A stretch of DNA of 64,000 nt from Pectinatus haikarae (GTDB taxonomy: Bacteria > Bacillota > Negativicutes > Selenomonadales > Selenomonadaceae), in contig NZ_WIQM01000001.1 of the NCBI RefSeq assembly GCF_015732185.1, positions 100,105-164,104 on the forward strand, given 5' to 3'. Each line of letters opens with the position of its first letter. Positions within the stretch are counted from its first letter, which is position 1. Shown here in pieces: positions 51,762-60,219 of the stretch. The notes under the pieces are model-generated. The model did no database searches and was not told the origin of the DNA. It was given only the letters and a program-made list of their open reading frames with translations. The position numbers were made by a program, and so were the translations under genes.

Positions 51762-54700
51762 CCTACCATCCCCTTAAATATATTTCTGATATTAGAATCA
51801 TTATTGGCAACAGCTTCCAATACAGCGGATACCACATATTTTTTACCGTCAAATTTTACGTTTCCAGAAGTTGTTTTTATCTGCTGCCCTGTTTTATTTA
51901 CTAAAGTCATCTGAACAGATGGAGTGCCAGACGCATTATTATTATTATTTGCAGTGCGATTTAAAATATCTGCCGTTTCTCTTGCATTATAGACATAACC
52001 TGGTGTATTTGTGTGTATAAGTTCTGCACCATTTTCACCAACAAGAGCATATCCGCTATCCATTTCACCACCACTGGCGTAAGCAGACACGTTCCTAAAG
52101 GTATATGCACTGCCAAAAGTATATCCAGCCCCAGATGATGTTGAATCAGTCAAAAGTGATTGCATTTTAGAAAATGCAATGTCATATGCACTTGATGGAC
52201 CCGAATATGAACCTGTGTTACTGCCAAATATGGTCATAATACTGTTCATGACGAGTCCCTGCATGATAATCTTTGTCATAGTGTTAAGGATAGTATTACC
52301 AACATCTATATACAGGTTTTTCATGCGTTCTGAAAATGACTTATTTGTCGTCAGCAGATCACTAAATACACCTTCGATATCACCGGTTACACTATTCCAT
52401 CCGCTTTTCATAATTGACTGTGCATCCATTTGATAACTTTTCATTTCACGCATAGTGGATTTCCAAGCATCATTTGTTGAGTATTTACCTTTGTTTTCAG
52501 CTAATTCCTGTTGTTTTTCAACAAGTTCCTTAGTTAATGCAAGCCTGTCCTTGTATGAAATATCTGTTTGGTTTAATTCTTCGTTTAGAACCTTGATATA
52601 TCTTTCTAATTCCTTTTGCTGCCTAATATCTAAATTACTTTCGTAATCATTTTGTAAATAGCTCATATCAGAAAGGTGTTGTTTTATTTCATCATGCTCA
52701 GTACTGTATTCCTCACGGACTTGAGCGTTTGCATCTTCATGAATTTTTTTAATTTTAGCAGCTAAATCAGCTTGCGCTATATCAGTATCGCCTTTATTTT
52801 TACCAGAAGCTTTTACCATATCCTCAAATTGGTCATTAGCGGCATTTACATCAAATTGTTCCTTATCGCGAATAGCATGAATTCTGGCAGCAGGATCAGT
52901 GCTCAACTGGTCATTTGTATATAAAGTGTCCTCTATCTGTTTGCGACGCCTGATACTCCAATCACGGTAAGCCTTTTTATCCGCCTCGCTTCTATCTTGT
53001 TCAGCTTCAGTTAATGCTTTGTTAGTAAGAGGAGATGTATACCTACTAAATGAAGTAGGCGCTAGATTTATGCCAGCACCTAAACTATTATAATCAGCCT
53101 GAACCTGCCCCTCGTATTCGTCTGTGCCTTCACCATAATGTTTAACGCCTTCCCATATATCACCGTATTGATTTATCTTATCCTGTAATATAGTAATTGC
53201 GGCTTTAGCATTTTCAAGTGGATCCGTGTCATAAGCTGGATAAAGATCAGAAATATTAGAGCGACTGCCATCATTATTAGCAACATCTTGTCCCGGCGTA
53301 ATCTGAAACATACCGCGAGCGTCAGAGTTAGGATTATAGGCATCTTCGTTGATATTATTAACATCGTCACCGCCAGATTCACGCATGGCCAGCGCAATCA
53401 AAAGTGGGATATTATCAAATCCTAATTCTTTTGCTGCCTCTGTAATTGTCCCAACTGCATCAGTCTGTGGAATGGCAGCCTGTGATTGACTAATGTCCGA
53501 CTGCGCGTTATATTCGGGAAATAATTGAGACACCGATACATAACCAACTGGCGCTCCGAAATCTCCTTCAACACTGTTTTTTTCAACCACACCTGTCGAA
53601 CTATTAGCACCAACATATCCGCCTTCACCGTTGCTTATAACAATATGGTCACCGCCTAATACAACAACACCGTCACCAACATTAGGCATATACCCATCGC
53701 CTGCCGGATGCCAAGCGCCATTATCCGATGCATATTGTTCAATAGCGTCTACTGTCCTACCTATAGACACTCCTGTTGCCTGTTCAATGCCATCAACAAA
53801 TAATTTGCCACAATCAGTATAAGAAACACCATCACCACCAAGCTGATAAGGCATGCCGTCTTTTGATGCGGCTATATTATAAAGGTCTGCACCTAAACCG
53901 CCGCCCATAGTGGTATGTTGAGCCGTTGTATAGCTCAGGGTCTTTAAATTAACAGCCGCTCCGTGAATTTGTTTAACAATGTCAGTCCATTCTTTTTTAT
54001 TTTTTGATAAATCAATTTGAAGTTGTGTGCCGGTGTATTCAAGAAGCTTTTCATCTAAGCTTGCTAAAATGCTATTCATTTTATCGTTAGCCTGTTTGAT
54101 AAGCTGCGCATTTTTATTAATAGTATCAGAATATTGTTTATTGGCTTCAGCAATCTGCTGTTCTTGGTGGGCAAGCTGACGAGCAGCCTTTTGAGCCGAC
54201 TTATCATTATCGTCACCAGAATATTTACCTGTTACCTGCCCCATTAAATCTTTAATTGCTTTTTGAGTATCTAAATAGTGAGGATCCTGTGATAACTTTT
54301 CTTGGATAGCCAACCAACGATCTTGTTGTGATTTTTCTTCATCAACTTCTTTTTGTATTTCAGCATCATAATCAGCTTGTTCTTTAGCGGCTTCCTGTTC
54401 CCTTATATCTTCGTCATTATAATTATCAATACTATTGGAACTACTCGTCCCTATACCAAACTGACCGAATAGTTTTGACGAGTATGAATCGATTCCGTAA
54501 CTTGGCAGCCCTTCTGAATTAGCGGCAGGTGTTATATTACCATTTTGTTGATAAGTATAATATTGTCCATTAGGTGCTTGAAACGTATGTTCTCTGGTAT
54601 ATTTTTGTTCTTTTTGGAAATAATCATCAAGTTTAGAAGTGGCATACATTGTCATTAAGGCAACTGTTACCCAACCTCCAGCCAACGTAAATACAGAAGA

Positions 54701-56515
54701 TGCTAAATCTTTTACAATAGTTGTCGCCGTACGTCCAGCTGTAACCATTTTGCCGCCCGTAACTTCAGCAGTGGTCCCAGCCCCAGCTACAACAGTTGCT
54801 GTCTTAGCAGCTTCACCCGTCAAAGTTGCTTGCGCTGCTGTACCTGCAGTCGCACCTTCAACAGCTTTTACTCCTGCTGTCGCTGCAGCCGTTCCCTGCC
54901 AATCAAAAGCAGCATTGGTTTCTAATATTTTTTGAGCAAGTTCAGTTTCACCCATTTGGATAAGTTCGATGGCACTTGCAGCACGAGCCGACATTGTACC
55001 AGCGGCAACCCCTTGCGCATCTAAAGAAGTATTTGTTTCTAGTATCTTTATAGCAAGTTCGTTTTCACCAGCCAAAAGGGCAGCGTTTGCACCCCTAAAA
55101 GCAGTAGCAGCAGTTGTAGCGGCTAACATTTTACGTGTTTCAGCGCCGGTAGTATTTGTCACTACCTGCCCCAACTGTGCTTCTAAAGCTATTTCTGCAG
55201 CAATATTTGTTTTACTGACTTTCGGGGCAGAAGTAGCAGCGATAGTCGCCATTGATGTTTGTGCTTCTTTTAAATATGCCGTCTTTTGCGCCGTCATGGC
55301 CGCTGTTTGTGCTTGCAGTTGAGTTTTTGTTTTAAGAGCAGCACGCCCTAAGAAGGTTTCTGCTTCTGTCGCGCCATTTAATACATTCCTATAATCCAAG
55401 ATATAAGAATTAATGCCCCTGCCTACCCACGTAACCATTAAAACTTCACCCATTATGGCAGCATGCTGTGATACAAAATCAATTCCTGCACCAAGTGCAT
55501 GTAGTGCTGGAACGCCTACACCACTGATATCCGTAACAAATTTTTGAAACTGATTGCCAAAGTTCATTAAAACCTGTCCGGCAGATGCAATTTCTTCTAT
55601 TATATCCGGATTTACATATTCTACCTCACGAGTTTGATTGTTAATTTTAACAAACTGGTTGGCTATATTTGCCAATTCATCGGTTACTGATTTCAGTAAT
55701 GGCGTTGCACCTAAACCACCGATACGAGCCATCGCTTCCTTTAAGTGGTTCCAGCGTCCTTCTAGTAGTTCAAGGTAATTCTGATTGGCTTCCATTTCAC
55801 CTTGAAGTCTGGTGCTTAGGAAATTAAATAATCCATTAGCTGATTGTTTGGCCTGCTGAATATCTTCATTAGTAAGACCTAAAACAGCACCTAATTTTGT
55901 ACGCTGAACATTTTTACCACTGATTAGATCCTGTGCATCACGCATTAAAATGTTTCCGTTTAAGCCTAATGATTTACCAGTTGTAGTTAGGGTACCCGCT
56001 AATTTCAACGTCTGTTCAATAGACATTCCGGCATTCAAGGCGTTCGGCAACATTGCCCTGAAAACGTCAGAAATTTCTCTTGTTGAGGCCCCCGTTACTA
56101 GCGCCTGATCACTAAGTTCTTGCATAAGTTCTTTAGACATACTTAATGACTGATTCCATGTAAGGGATTCTCCATTGATCTGCCCCATAGACATTAAGGA
56201 ACCAGCAAGAGATACCGCACCAGTCTGCATTGTAGTATAAAATTCAAGCGCCGCCCCGATAGTTGAATGCATAGCATCACCAAGTCCATTTACACCTGCT
56301 ATAGCTAAAGCATAACTTGTAGTGTTGGAAAGAATAGAATTAAGCGACATTATGCTTGTGCCGGCATTTGAAAAGGTGGAATTTAATGAGCCTACATTAC
56401 CACCTAAACCCTGTATGCTACGTGATGTTTTTTCAGCAGATGATAATACGGACTGAAAGGCCCCCGTCGCGTTATCTTTACCTATAATGTTGATCTGTAC
56501 ATCATTTTGAGCCAT
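51758..56515 (-). CDS. Tape-measure protein with NlpC/P60 and lytic transglycosylase domains
   Basis: A 1,585-residue protein that sets tail length and passes through the envelope at infection. Long helical, Ala-rich stretches fill about 1-870 (many QLG, AAATAATA-type segments), with hydrophobic ones at about 620-640 (VFTLAGGWVTVALMTMYA). An NlpC/P60- or CHAP-like domain follows (MPYQLGGDGVSYTDCGKLF; Cys902, then a GDHIVIS His). A soluble lytic transglycosylase domain begins about 1035 (LIALAMRESGGDDVN; Glu1046, then ARGMFQITP). A helical region and a C-terminal beta part (ALVGENGAELIHTNTPG) complete it. Lambda gpH has neither enzyme domain. RBS is AAGAAAGTG before ATG. Confidence 0.9.
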   Translation of the reverse strand: MAQNDVQINIIGKDNATGAFQSVLSSAEKTSRSIQGLGGNVGSLNSTFSNAGTSIMSLNSILSNTTSYALAIAGVNGLGDAMHSTIGAALEFYTTMQTGAVSLAGSLMSMGQINGESLTWNQSLSMSKELMQELSDQALVTGASTREISDVFRAMLPNALNAGMSIEQTLKLAGTLTTTGKSLGLNGNILMRDAQDLISGKNVQRTKLGAVLGLTNEDIQQAKQSANGLFNFLSTRLQGEMEANQNYLELLEGRWNHLKEAMARIGGLGATPLLKSVTDELANIANQFVKINNQTREVEYVNPDIIEEIASAGQVLMNFGNQFQKFVTDISGVGVPALHALGAGIDFVSQHAAIMGEVLMVTWVGRGINSYILDYRNVLNGATEAETFLGRAALKTKTQLQAQTAAMTAQKTAYLKEAQTSMATIAATSAPKVSKTNIAAEIALEAQLGQVVTNTTGAETRKMLAATTAATAFRGANAALLAGENELAIKILETNTSLDAQGVAAGTMSARAASAIELIQMGETELAQKILETNAAFDWQGTAAATAGVKAVEGATAGTAAQATLTGEAAKTATVVAGAGTTAEVTGGKMVTAGRTATTIVKDLASSVFTLAGGWVTVALMTMYATSKLDDYFQKEQKYTREHTFQAPNGQYYTYQQNGNITPAANSEGLPSYGIDSYSSKLFGQFGIGTSSSNSIDNYNDEDIREQEAAKEQADYDAEIQKEVDEEKSQQDRWLAIQEKLSQDPHYLDTQKAIKDLMGQVTGKYSGDDNDKSAQKAARQLAHQEQQIAEANKQYSDTINKNAQLIKQANDKMNSILASLDEKLLEYTGTQLQIDLSKNKKEWTDIVKQIHGAAVNLKTLSYTTAQHTTMGGGLGADLYNIAASKDGMPYQLGGDGVSYTDCGKLFVDGIEQATGVSIGRTVDAIEQYASDNGAWHPAGDGYMPNVGDGVVVLGGDHIVISNGEGGYVGANSSTGVVEKNSVEGDFGAPVGYVSVSQLFPEYNAQSDISQSQAAIPQTDAVGTITEAAKELGFDNIPLLIALAMRESGGDDVNNINEDAYNPNSDARGMFQITPGQDVANNDGSRSNISDLYPAYDTDPLENAKAAITILQDKINQYGDIWEGVKHYGEGTDEYEGQVQADYNSLGAGINLAPTSFSRYTSPLTNKALTEAEQDRSEADKKAYRDWSIRRRKQIEDTLYTNDQLSTDPAARIHAIRDKEQFDVNAANDQFEDMVKASGKNKGDTDIAQADLAAKIKKIHEDANAQVREEYSTEHDEIKQHLSDMSYLQNDYESNLDIRQQKELERYIKVLNEELNQTDISYKDRLALTKELVEKQQELAENKGKYSTNDAWKSTMREMKSYQMDAQSIMKSGWNSVTGDIEGVFSDLLTTNKSFSERMKNLYIDVGNTILNTMTKIIMQGLVMNSIMTIFGSNTGSYSGPSSAYDIAFSKMQSLLTDSTSSGAGYTFGSAYTFRNVSAYASGGEMDSGYALVGENGAELIHTNTPGYVYNARETADILNRTANNNNNASGTPSVQMTLVNKTGQQIKTTSGNVKFDGKKYVVSAVLEAVANNDSNIRNIFKGMVG

Positions 56516-56519
56516 AATA

Positions 56520-56852
56520 TCACTTTCTTTCCATTTTCTTTCTAATTTTTTCTATCGTGTATGCCTCTAACGCTTGAATCTTTAAAAACATGCCCGGCGA
56601 AACCTTTATATCAAGCTGTTTTGCTATGGCAAGCATAGACGAATAGTTAATCCCTGCCAGTACGGGAACCATCCCGCCTGACCACTGCCATTGAGTTTGG
56701 GAACGGCTCCACAGTTTATAGGTAGAATAGTTGATTGGCATTAATTCAACCTGTTTTGCATCACAATTTTCACAATCCGTATTTTCGCCGGCTGCCCTAC
56801 ATGATTCACAGTAGTCTGCCCATTCATAAGTCCATGACCAGACATCTATTAG
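56520..56852 (-). CDS. T part of the gpGT tail chaperone, reached by -1 frameshift
   Basis: Read in the -1 frame from the slippery site, 110 codons follow (37 before an internal ATG at 56741, then 73). The first segment has a C-x2-C-x8-C-x2-C array (CESC ... CENC), and the rest is MPINYSTYKLWSRSQTQWQW to the stop at 56520. In lambda, G and GT are tail assembly chaperones coating the tape measure. The T frame has no upstream ATG of its own at a suitable place, and only the internal ATG could start it independently. The fusion would have about 223 residues. Confidence 0.8.
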   Translation of the reverse strand, partial: LIDVWSWTYEWADYCESCRAAGENTDCENCDAKQVELMPINYSTYKLWSRSQTQWQWSGGMVPVLAGINYSSMLAIAKQLDIKVSPGMFLKIQALEAYTIEKIRKKMERK

Positions 56853-57190
56853 TTTTTTTCGGACAACTTATCTCCATAGGTCAGATCGTATATCATACGT
56901 CCAAATACTAAACATACATTATTAGGCAGATCAGAGAAATTAAAAGATTTATAGACATTATCCAAAATCCAGTCATAGCAGCTTTCCTGTACAACAAGAG
57001 GACTACGTTTATCCGTGAATACCTCTTTTAAATAATTATTATGCGACTTATCAAGTTCTTTACGTTGTTTGCGAGTAAGCGCTTTAAGTTCTGGCAGTTT
57101 CTTTTCCGTAATCAACTTTTCAATATATTCCTGCTGTTCTTTATAAATCTGTTTAGCTTTTTCTTGATTCTTTTTTTCCTCGTCTGTCAT
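56849..57190 (-). CDS. gpG-like tail assembly chaperone
   Basis: A 113-residue, highly charged helical protein (EKKNQEKAKQIYKEQQEYIEKLI, then a domain with NVCLVFGRMIYDLTYGD). It lies where lambda G is, between the tail tube gene and the tape measure, and ends at a TAA lying directly behind A_AAA_AAC. Its last residues (LSEKN) are read over the slippery site. Confidence 0.8.
   Translation of the reverse strand: MTDEEKKNQEKAKQIYKEQQEYIEKLITEKKLPELKALTRKQRKELDKSHNNYLKEVFTDKRSPLVVQESCYDWILDNVYKSFNFSDLPNNVCLVFGRMIYDLTYGDKLSEKN
56852..56858 (-). promoter_or_regulatory. A_AAA_AAC -1 frameshift site
   Basis: On the minus strand, the in-frame codons GAA-AAA-AAC-TAA contain the heptamer A_AAA_AAC in the correct register. 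A -1 slip avoids the TAA and opens 110 further codons. The site is adjacent to the zero-frame stop; a downstream stimulatory structure was not worked out. Confidence 0.85.
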
Positions 57191-57205
57191 TTATGAAACC
57201 TCCAA

Positions 57206-58522
57206 TTATCCTGCATATGATGATACATCATTAATAAGTGTAGCAATAACCGCTGAATTGCCCGAATCATTGCTGTAATAACCTTTATAGCTTAATGTAG
57301 CTGTAACTCCTTTAGGCCCATCTACAGTAGGGGTGGCACGTTCAAAAAGCAGCTCCGGTAATTTAATACTTAAACTGTACGGGCCATTACTGTAAATTAA
57401 TTCCAAAGATGTTTCGGTACCATTTATTGCCTTATCAAGTAAAGATGTGTCAATAAATAATGCTTCAACCGAGCCCGACGGAGTTAAAACGCCTTCATTG
57501 ATAGCTGGACGGATGCCAGAACCATTAAGGCAATAGGTATCACCATCTAAACCATTATCAATATCAAGCTGTATTTTACGGCATATAGCAAGTGTATTAC
57601 CGCCTTCTTTTACTTCGGCATTTACGTTATTAAACCGTAATAATGCTAACGAGCTTGGGGCTGCGGAAAGAGGTACAGCTGCTTCCACTTCATTAGCCGC
57701 CATCATATCCATTGTGTAAGTTGTTTCATTGTTTCCAACTTGGGCAGTCAGTGAAAATTTATTAACTTTTGCACCCAGGTACCGAAAATATTTGCTAATA
57801 TCAGAAAAACCTTTTTCAATTGTCAAAGATGGTATACTATCACCAACTTTAAATACATGCTGATAAAGCGCTGCACCCGCTGTTGATACACCATTAGTCA
57901 TATTAAGCAAATCACCTAAATATGTTCCTGATGCTGCTGCCGTCATTTGACTAACAGAACTTGTTGCACCAGTCGTACCTGAGGTTATTGTGATTTTCTG
58001 TGTGCCTTCATCATAAGATACTATTACCGCACTAAACTTTGTATTAGCCGCCTGTATTGCTGTTTGAATGGCTGTAGCAATAGCAGCCATAGACGATACA
58101 GATGCGAACGTAATGCCTGTTACATCGGAAGCAGTTCCATCAATTGAAATATGAAAAGATCCTGTGGTTATTTTTATCCAGTCTTCTAAAGTTACATCAA
58201 TCGGACTATTAGAAATTAAGTTGCCTGACGTACTTAAAGAAGTGGTTGTCGGCACACCGATAATTGCCTTTAAAGCCAGACCTATATTACGGACATCAAG
58301 CGGTAAATCAATCTGTCCGGATACATCAATCTGTCCTAAACCAGGTTGCACAGCATCCCTGCGCCCAGTAATAGTATTTGATTCTATTTGATTTTGCTTA
58401 GAAGTTAAAGCATTCTTATTGAACGGCATACGATATATTGTTCCGGTTGATGGAAGAACCCCGTATGTAGATTCAAATGCTAGATTAAGAATGCTTTTCA
58501 TGCCTTTTGCTTGCATTGTCAA
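57206..58522 (-). CDS. Major tail tube protein with an inserted domain
   Basis: A 438-residue tube protein in the place of lambda V. The N-terminal half (about 1-95) and the C-terminal half (about 218-438) look like one tube domain (IESNTITGRRDAVQPG, ISKYFRYLGAKVNKFSL, TATLSYKGYYSN-like). Between them, about residues 108-217 form an extra domain (WIKITTGSFHISIDGTASDV, YDEGTQKITITSGTTGATSSV, TYLGDLLNMTNG). I recognise this pattern from the DUF3383-type repeat of myovirus sheath-like proteins. RBS is AAAGGAG. Confidence 0.82.
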   Translation of the reverse strand: MTMQAKGMKSILNLAFESTYGVLPSTGTIYRMPFNKNALTSKQNQIESNTITGRRDAVQPGLGQIDVSGQIDLPLDVRNIGLALKAIIGVPTTTSLSTSGNLISNSPIDVTLEDWIKITTGSFHISIDGTASDVTGITFASVSSMAAIATAIQTAIQAANTKFSAVIVSYDEGTQKITITSGTTGATSSVSQMTAAASGTYLGDLLNMTNGVSTAGAALYQHVFKVGDSIPSLTIEKGFSDISKYFRYLGAKVNKFSLTAQVGNNETTYTMDMMAANEVEAAVPLSAAPSSLALLRFNNVNAEVKEGGNTLAICRKIQLDIDNGLDGDTYCLNGSGIRPAINEGVLTPSGSVEALFIDTSLLDKAINGTETSLELIYSNGPYSLSIKLPELLFERATPTVDGPKGVTATLSYKGYYSNDSGNSAVIATLINDVSSYAG

Positions 58523-58529
58523 TCTCCTT

Positions 58530-59039
58530 TCAATATGTCAAAATCTCACCCATAGCGGGTTCAATATTAGTCGTTGCTAACATAACTCCAGCAAACTGCG
58601 GGAAAGCCGTGACCGGAGAAATATCGTATTCAATTTTTGAAATAGGATAGCCTATTTCTTCTGCGTAGGTCTGTAATACTTCAAAAATCATCTGCCCAAA
58701 TTCATCACATTCCTGCATGCCTGAGATGATAATTTCTTTTGCATCCGAATAGTCATTAAACGGTTTTTTAACACCATCTACTAACACGTTTGGCTGTGCG
58801 ATTACCCAAGCAACCCCGACCGTATAGATAAGCGGGTCTGAGCCTTCGCTTTTTCGCCCCGGCATTACAAGAATGTAGGGGCAATATTTTTTATCAGGTG
58901 CCTGCCTTGGATTAGTTCCGCCTAAAAAAATAGGAGTCTTACCATAATTATTCTGGCAAAACTCCTGAATTTCATTCGATTGTTCGAGCGCCGTCAGCCA
59001 TTTGGAACATATTGACCATAACGGCAATGTCATTTCCAT
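58530..59039 (-). CDS. gpU-like tail terminator candidate
   Basis: A 169-residue protein in the gpU position, just before the tube gene. It has an alpha/beta look (YCPYILVMPGRKSEGSDPLIYTVGVAWVIA, EIIISGMQECDEFGQMIFEVLQTYAEEIGYPISKIEYDI). Sequence similarity to named families is not evident to me; assignment is mainly by gene order. Confidence 0.6.
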   Translation of the reverse strand: MEMTLPLWSICSKWLTALEQSNEIQEFCQNNYGKTPIFLGGTNPRQAPDKKYCPYILVMPGRKSEGSDPLIYTVGVAWVIAQPNVLVDGVKKPFNDYSDAKEIIISGMQECDEFGQMIFEVLQTYAEEIGYPISKIEYDISPVTAFPQFAGVMLATTNIEPAMGEILTY

Positions 59040-59047
59040 TTACTCAC

Positions 59048-59641
59048 CTACCTATAAACCTTATATATACGATCACTACTTGCCGTAGATCTTGCATTAT
59101 TACCGCAGATATAAGATACAAGCTTAGCCTGTACTGTCTGCATAGCAGTAACATTGACATCCGGTAATATTGGAGGGAATGTAGGACGAGCCGCAATAGT
59201 CAGTTCTGTCTTACCCTTTGCAAGCTTAATGCCCGCTGCCGCAAATGCCCGACGTACATTATCGGTTACTTCGGTTGTAAAACCTTCCTGCTGCTTGCTG
59301 CCTAAATTTACAGCTGAGCCGCTGAGCCAACCAACAGTAACAACACCTTCATCAGCTCGTGTCTTATCGTAACCTACAGCTTGTTTCAAGCGGCCCATTG
59401 TCTGATAATGTGATTTAATATTGCCGCCCAGCACCATTTCTAATGCTTTACGCAGTTTATCAGGCATTAATGGCGTATAAGACTCGCCGCCCGGCGCACC
59501 TGACTGAATACCAGACTTGATTAATTTTTGTGACTGATAAGCAGCAGATTTTAATGCACTAGCAATCCATTTCGGATTATTAGCAACTAAATCTTTTAAA
59601 TAGGGAACTGCCATATCATCATATTCGATTTGTAATTCCAT
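59048..59641 (-). CDS. gpZ/HK97-gp10-like tail completion protein
   Basis: A 197-residue protein with the helical start of tail-completion proteins (KDLVANNPKWIASALKSAAYQSQKLIKSGIQSG) and a positively charged middle. It lies between the head-tail connector and the gpU-like gene, as Z does in lambda. It ends in an unusual basic tail. The stop overlaps the next gene's start by one base, indicating coupling. Confidence 0.65.
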   Translation of the reverse strand: MELQIEYDDMAVPYLKDLVANNPKWIASALKSAAYQSQKLIKSGIQSGAPGGESYTPLMPDKLRKALEMVLGGNIKSHYQTMGRLKQAVGYDKTRADEGVVTVGWLSGSAVNLGSKQQEGFTTEVTDNVRRAFAAAGIKLAKGKTELTIAARPTFPPILPDVNVTAMQTVQAKLVSYICGNNARSTASSDRIYKVYR

Positions 59642-59994
59642 TATGACAGCCTCCCCATACTGACAGCCGATTCACCAGATGAGAACCGTAAATCATACAT
59701 ACCATTCACGCATTGGTCTATGGTAACAAAAGTATAAGTGTTGCCATTGTAAAGAATTTCATCACCTATATGTGGCTTGGGAATGTCTGACTGTCTAATA
59801 GTAAACGTAGCATCTCCGTAACTACGGTCCTTTTCCTTTAGGTTCCATTTTTCTCCTGACGAAGTGCCAATTTCAATTAGTGCTGAGATATTTTTATCAA
59901 CGCCATCTGATGTATAAGTAATTGTTTCTGCCATTTCATCAGAATTAAAAAAAACACTGTCAACGTCAGCCAGCATATCGTCCTTCAATGTCAT
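59641..59994 (-). CDS. Head-tail connector candidate (gpFII-like)
   Basis: A 117-residue mainly beta protein (ITYTSDGVDKNISALIEIG, ATFTIRQSDIPKPHIGDEILYNGNTYTFVTI). The phrase 'P.iGD.i.y.g..y.v' is common in phage head-tail attachment proteins such as gpFII/ATP-binding-site-lacking adaptors. Overlaps the neighbouring 72-residue gene by four bases. Confidence 0.7.
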   Translation of the reverse strand: MTLKDDMLADVDSVFFNSDEMAETITYTSDGVDKNISALIEIGTSSGEKWNLKEKDRSYGDATFTIRQSDIPKPHIGDEILYNGNTYTFVTIDQCVNGMYDLRFSSGESAVSMGRLS

Positions 59995-60209
59995 TTTTTG
60001 GTACCCATGGTTTTTTTAGGATCAACATCAGGAAGCTGCGTATCTTTTTTTACTCCATCAGAAGTTCCTGCTATTATTTTTAAGGTTCCGTTACTAGCGG
60101 CAGCTAATTTTTTGCCCTCATCATCGGAAATTCCTTTAATAACATCATCTTTTTTATAAGTCCTACCGTTGTGCCTTACTTTAAATTTATTAACTAAAAT
60201 ATCCATCAA
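59991..60209 (-). CDS. Small head/connector protein (position of lambda FI)
   Basis: A 72-residue protein, LVNKFKVRHNGRTYKKDDVI with a tail of charged residues (DPKKTMGTKK). It has the short 'V.vR.NGk.Y..Gd.i.gl.deEa..L' look of small proteins encoded directly after major capsid genes. Function unknown; perhaps a head completion or connector part. Confidence 0.6.
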   Translation of the reverse strand: MMDILVNKFKVRHNGRTYKKDDVIKGISDDEGKKLAAASNGTLKIIAGTSDGVKKDTQLPDVDPKKTMGTKK

Positions 60210-60219
60210 TAAGACCTCC

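Noticed and set aside
54639..55322. Plus-strand Ala-rich frames (98 and 117 codons) opposite the tape-measure gene
   Set aside because: Mirror images of the Ala/Thr-rich helical repeats of the tape measure; no start signals.
56520..56741. Independent 73-residue tail protein
   Set aside because: A correctly registered slippery site and 37 open codons upstream make it the end of a gpGT fusion rather than a separate gene.
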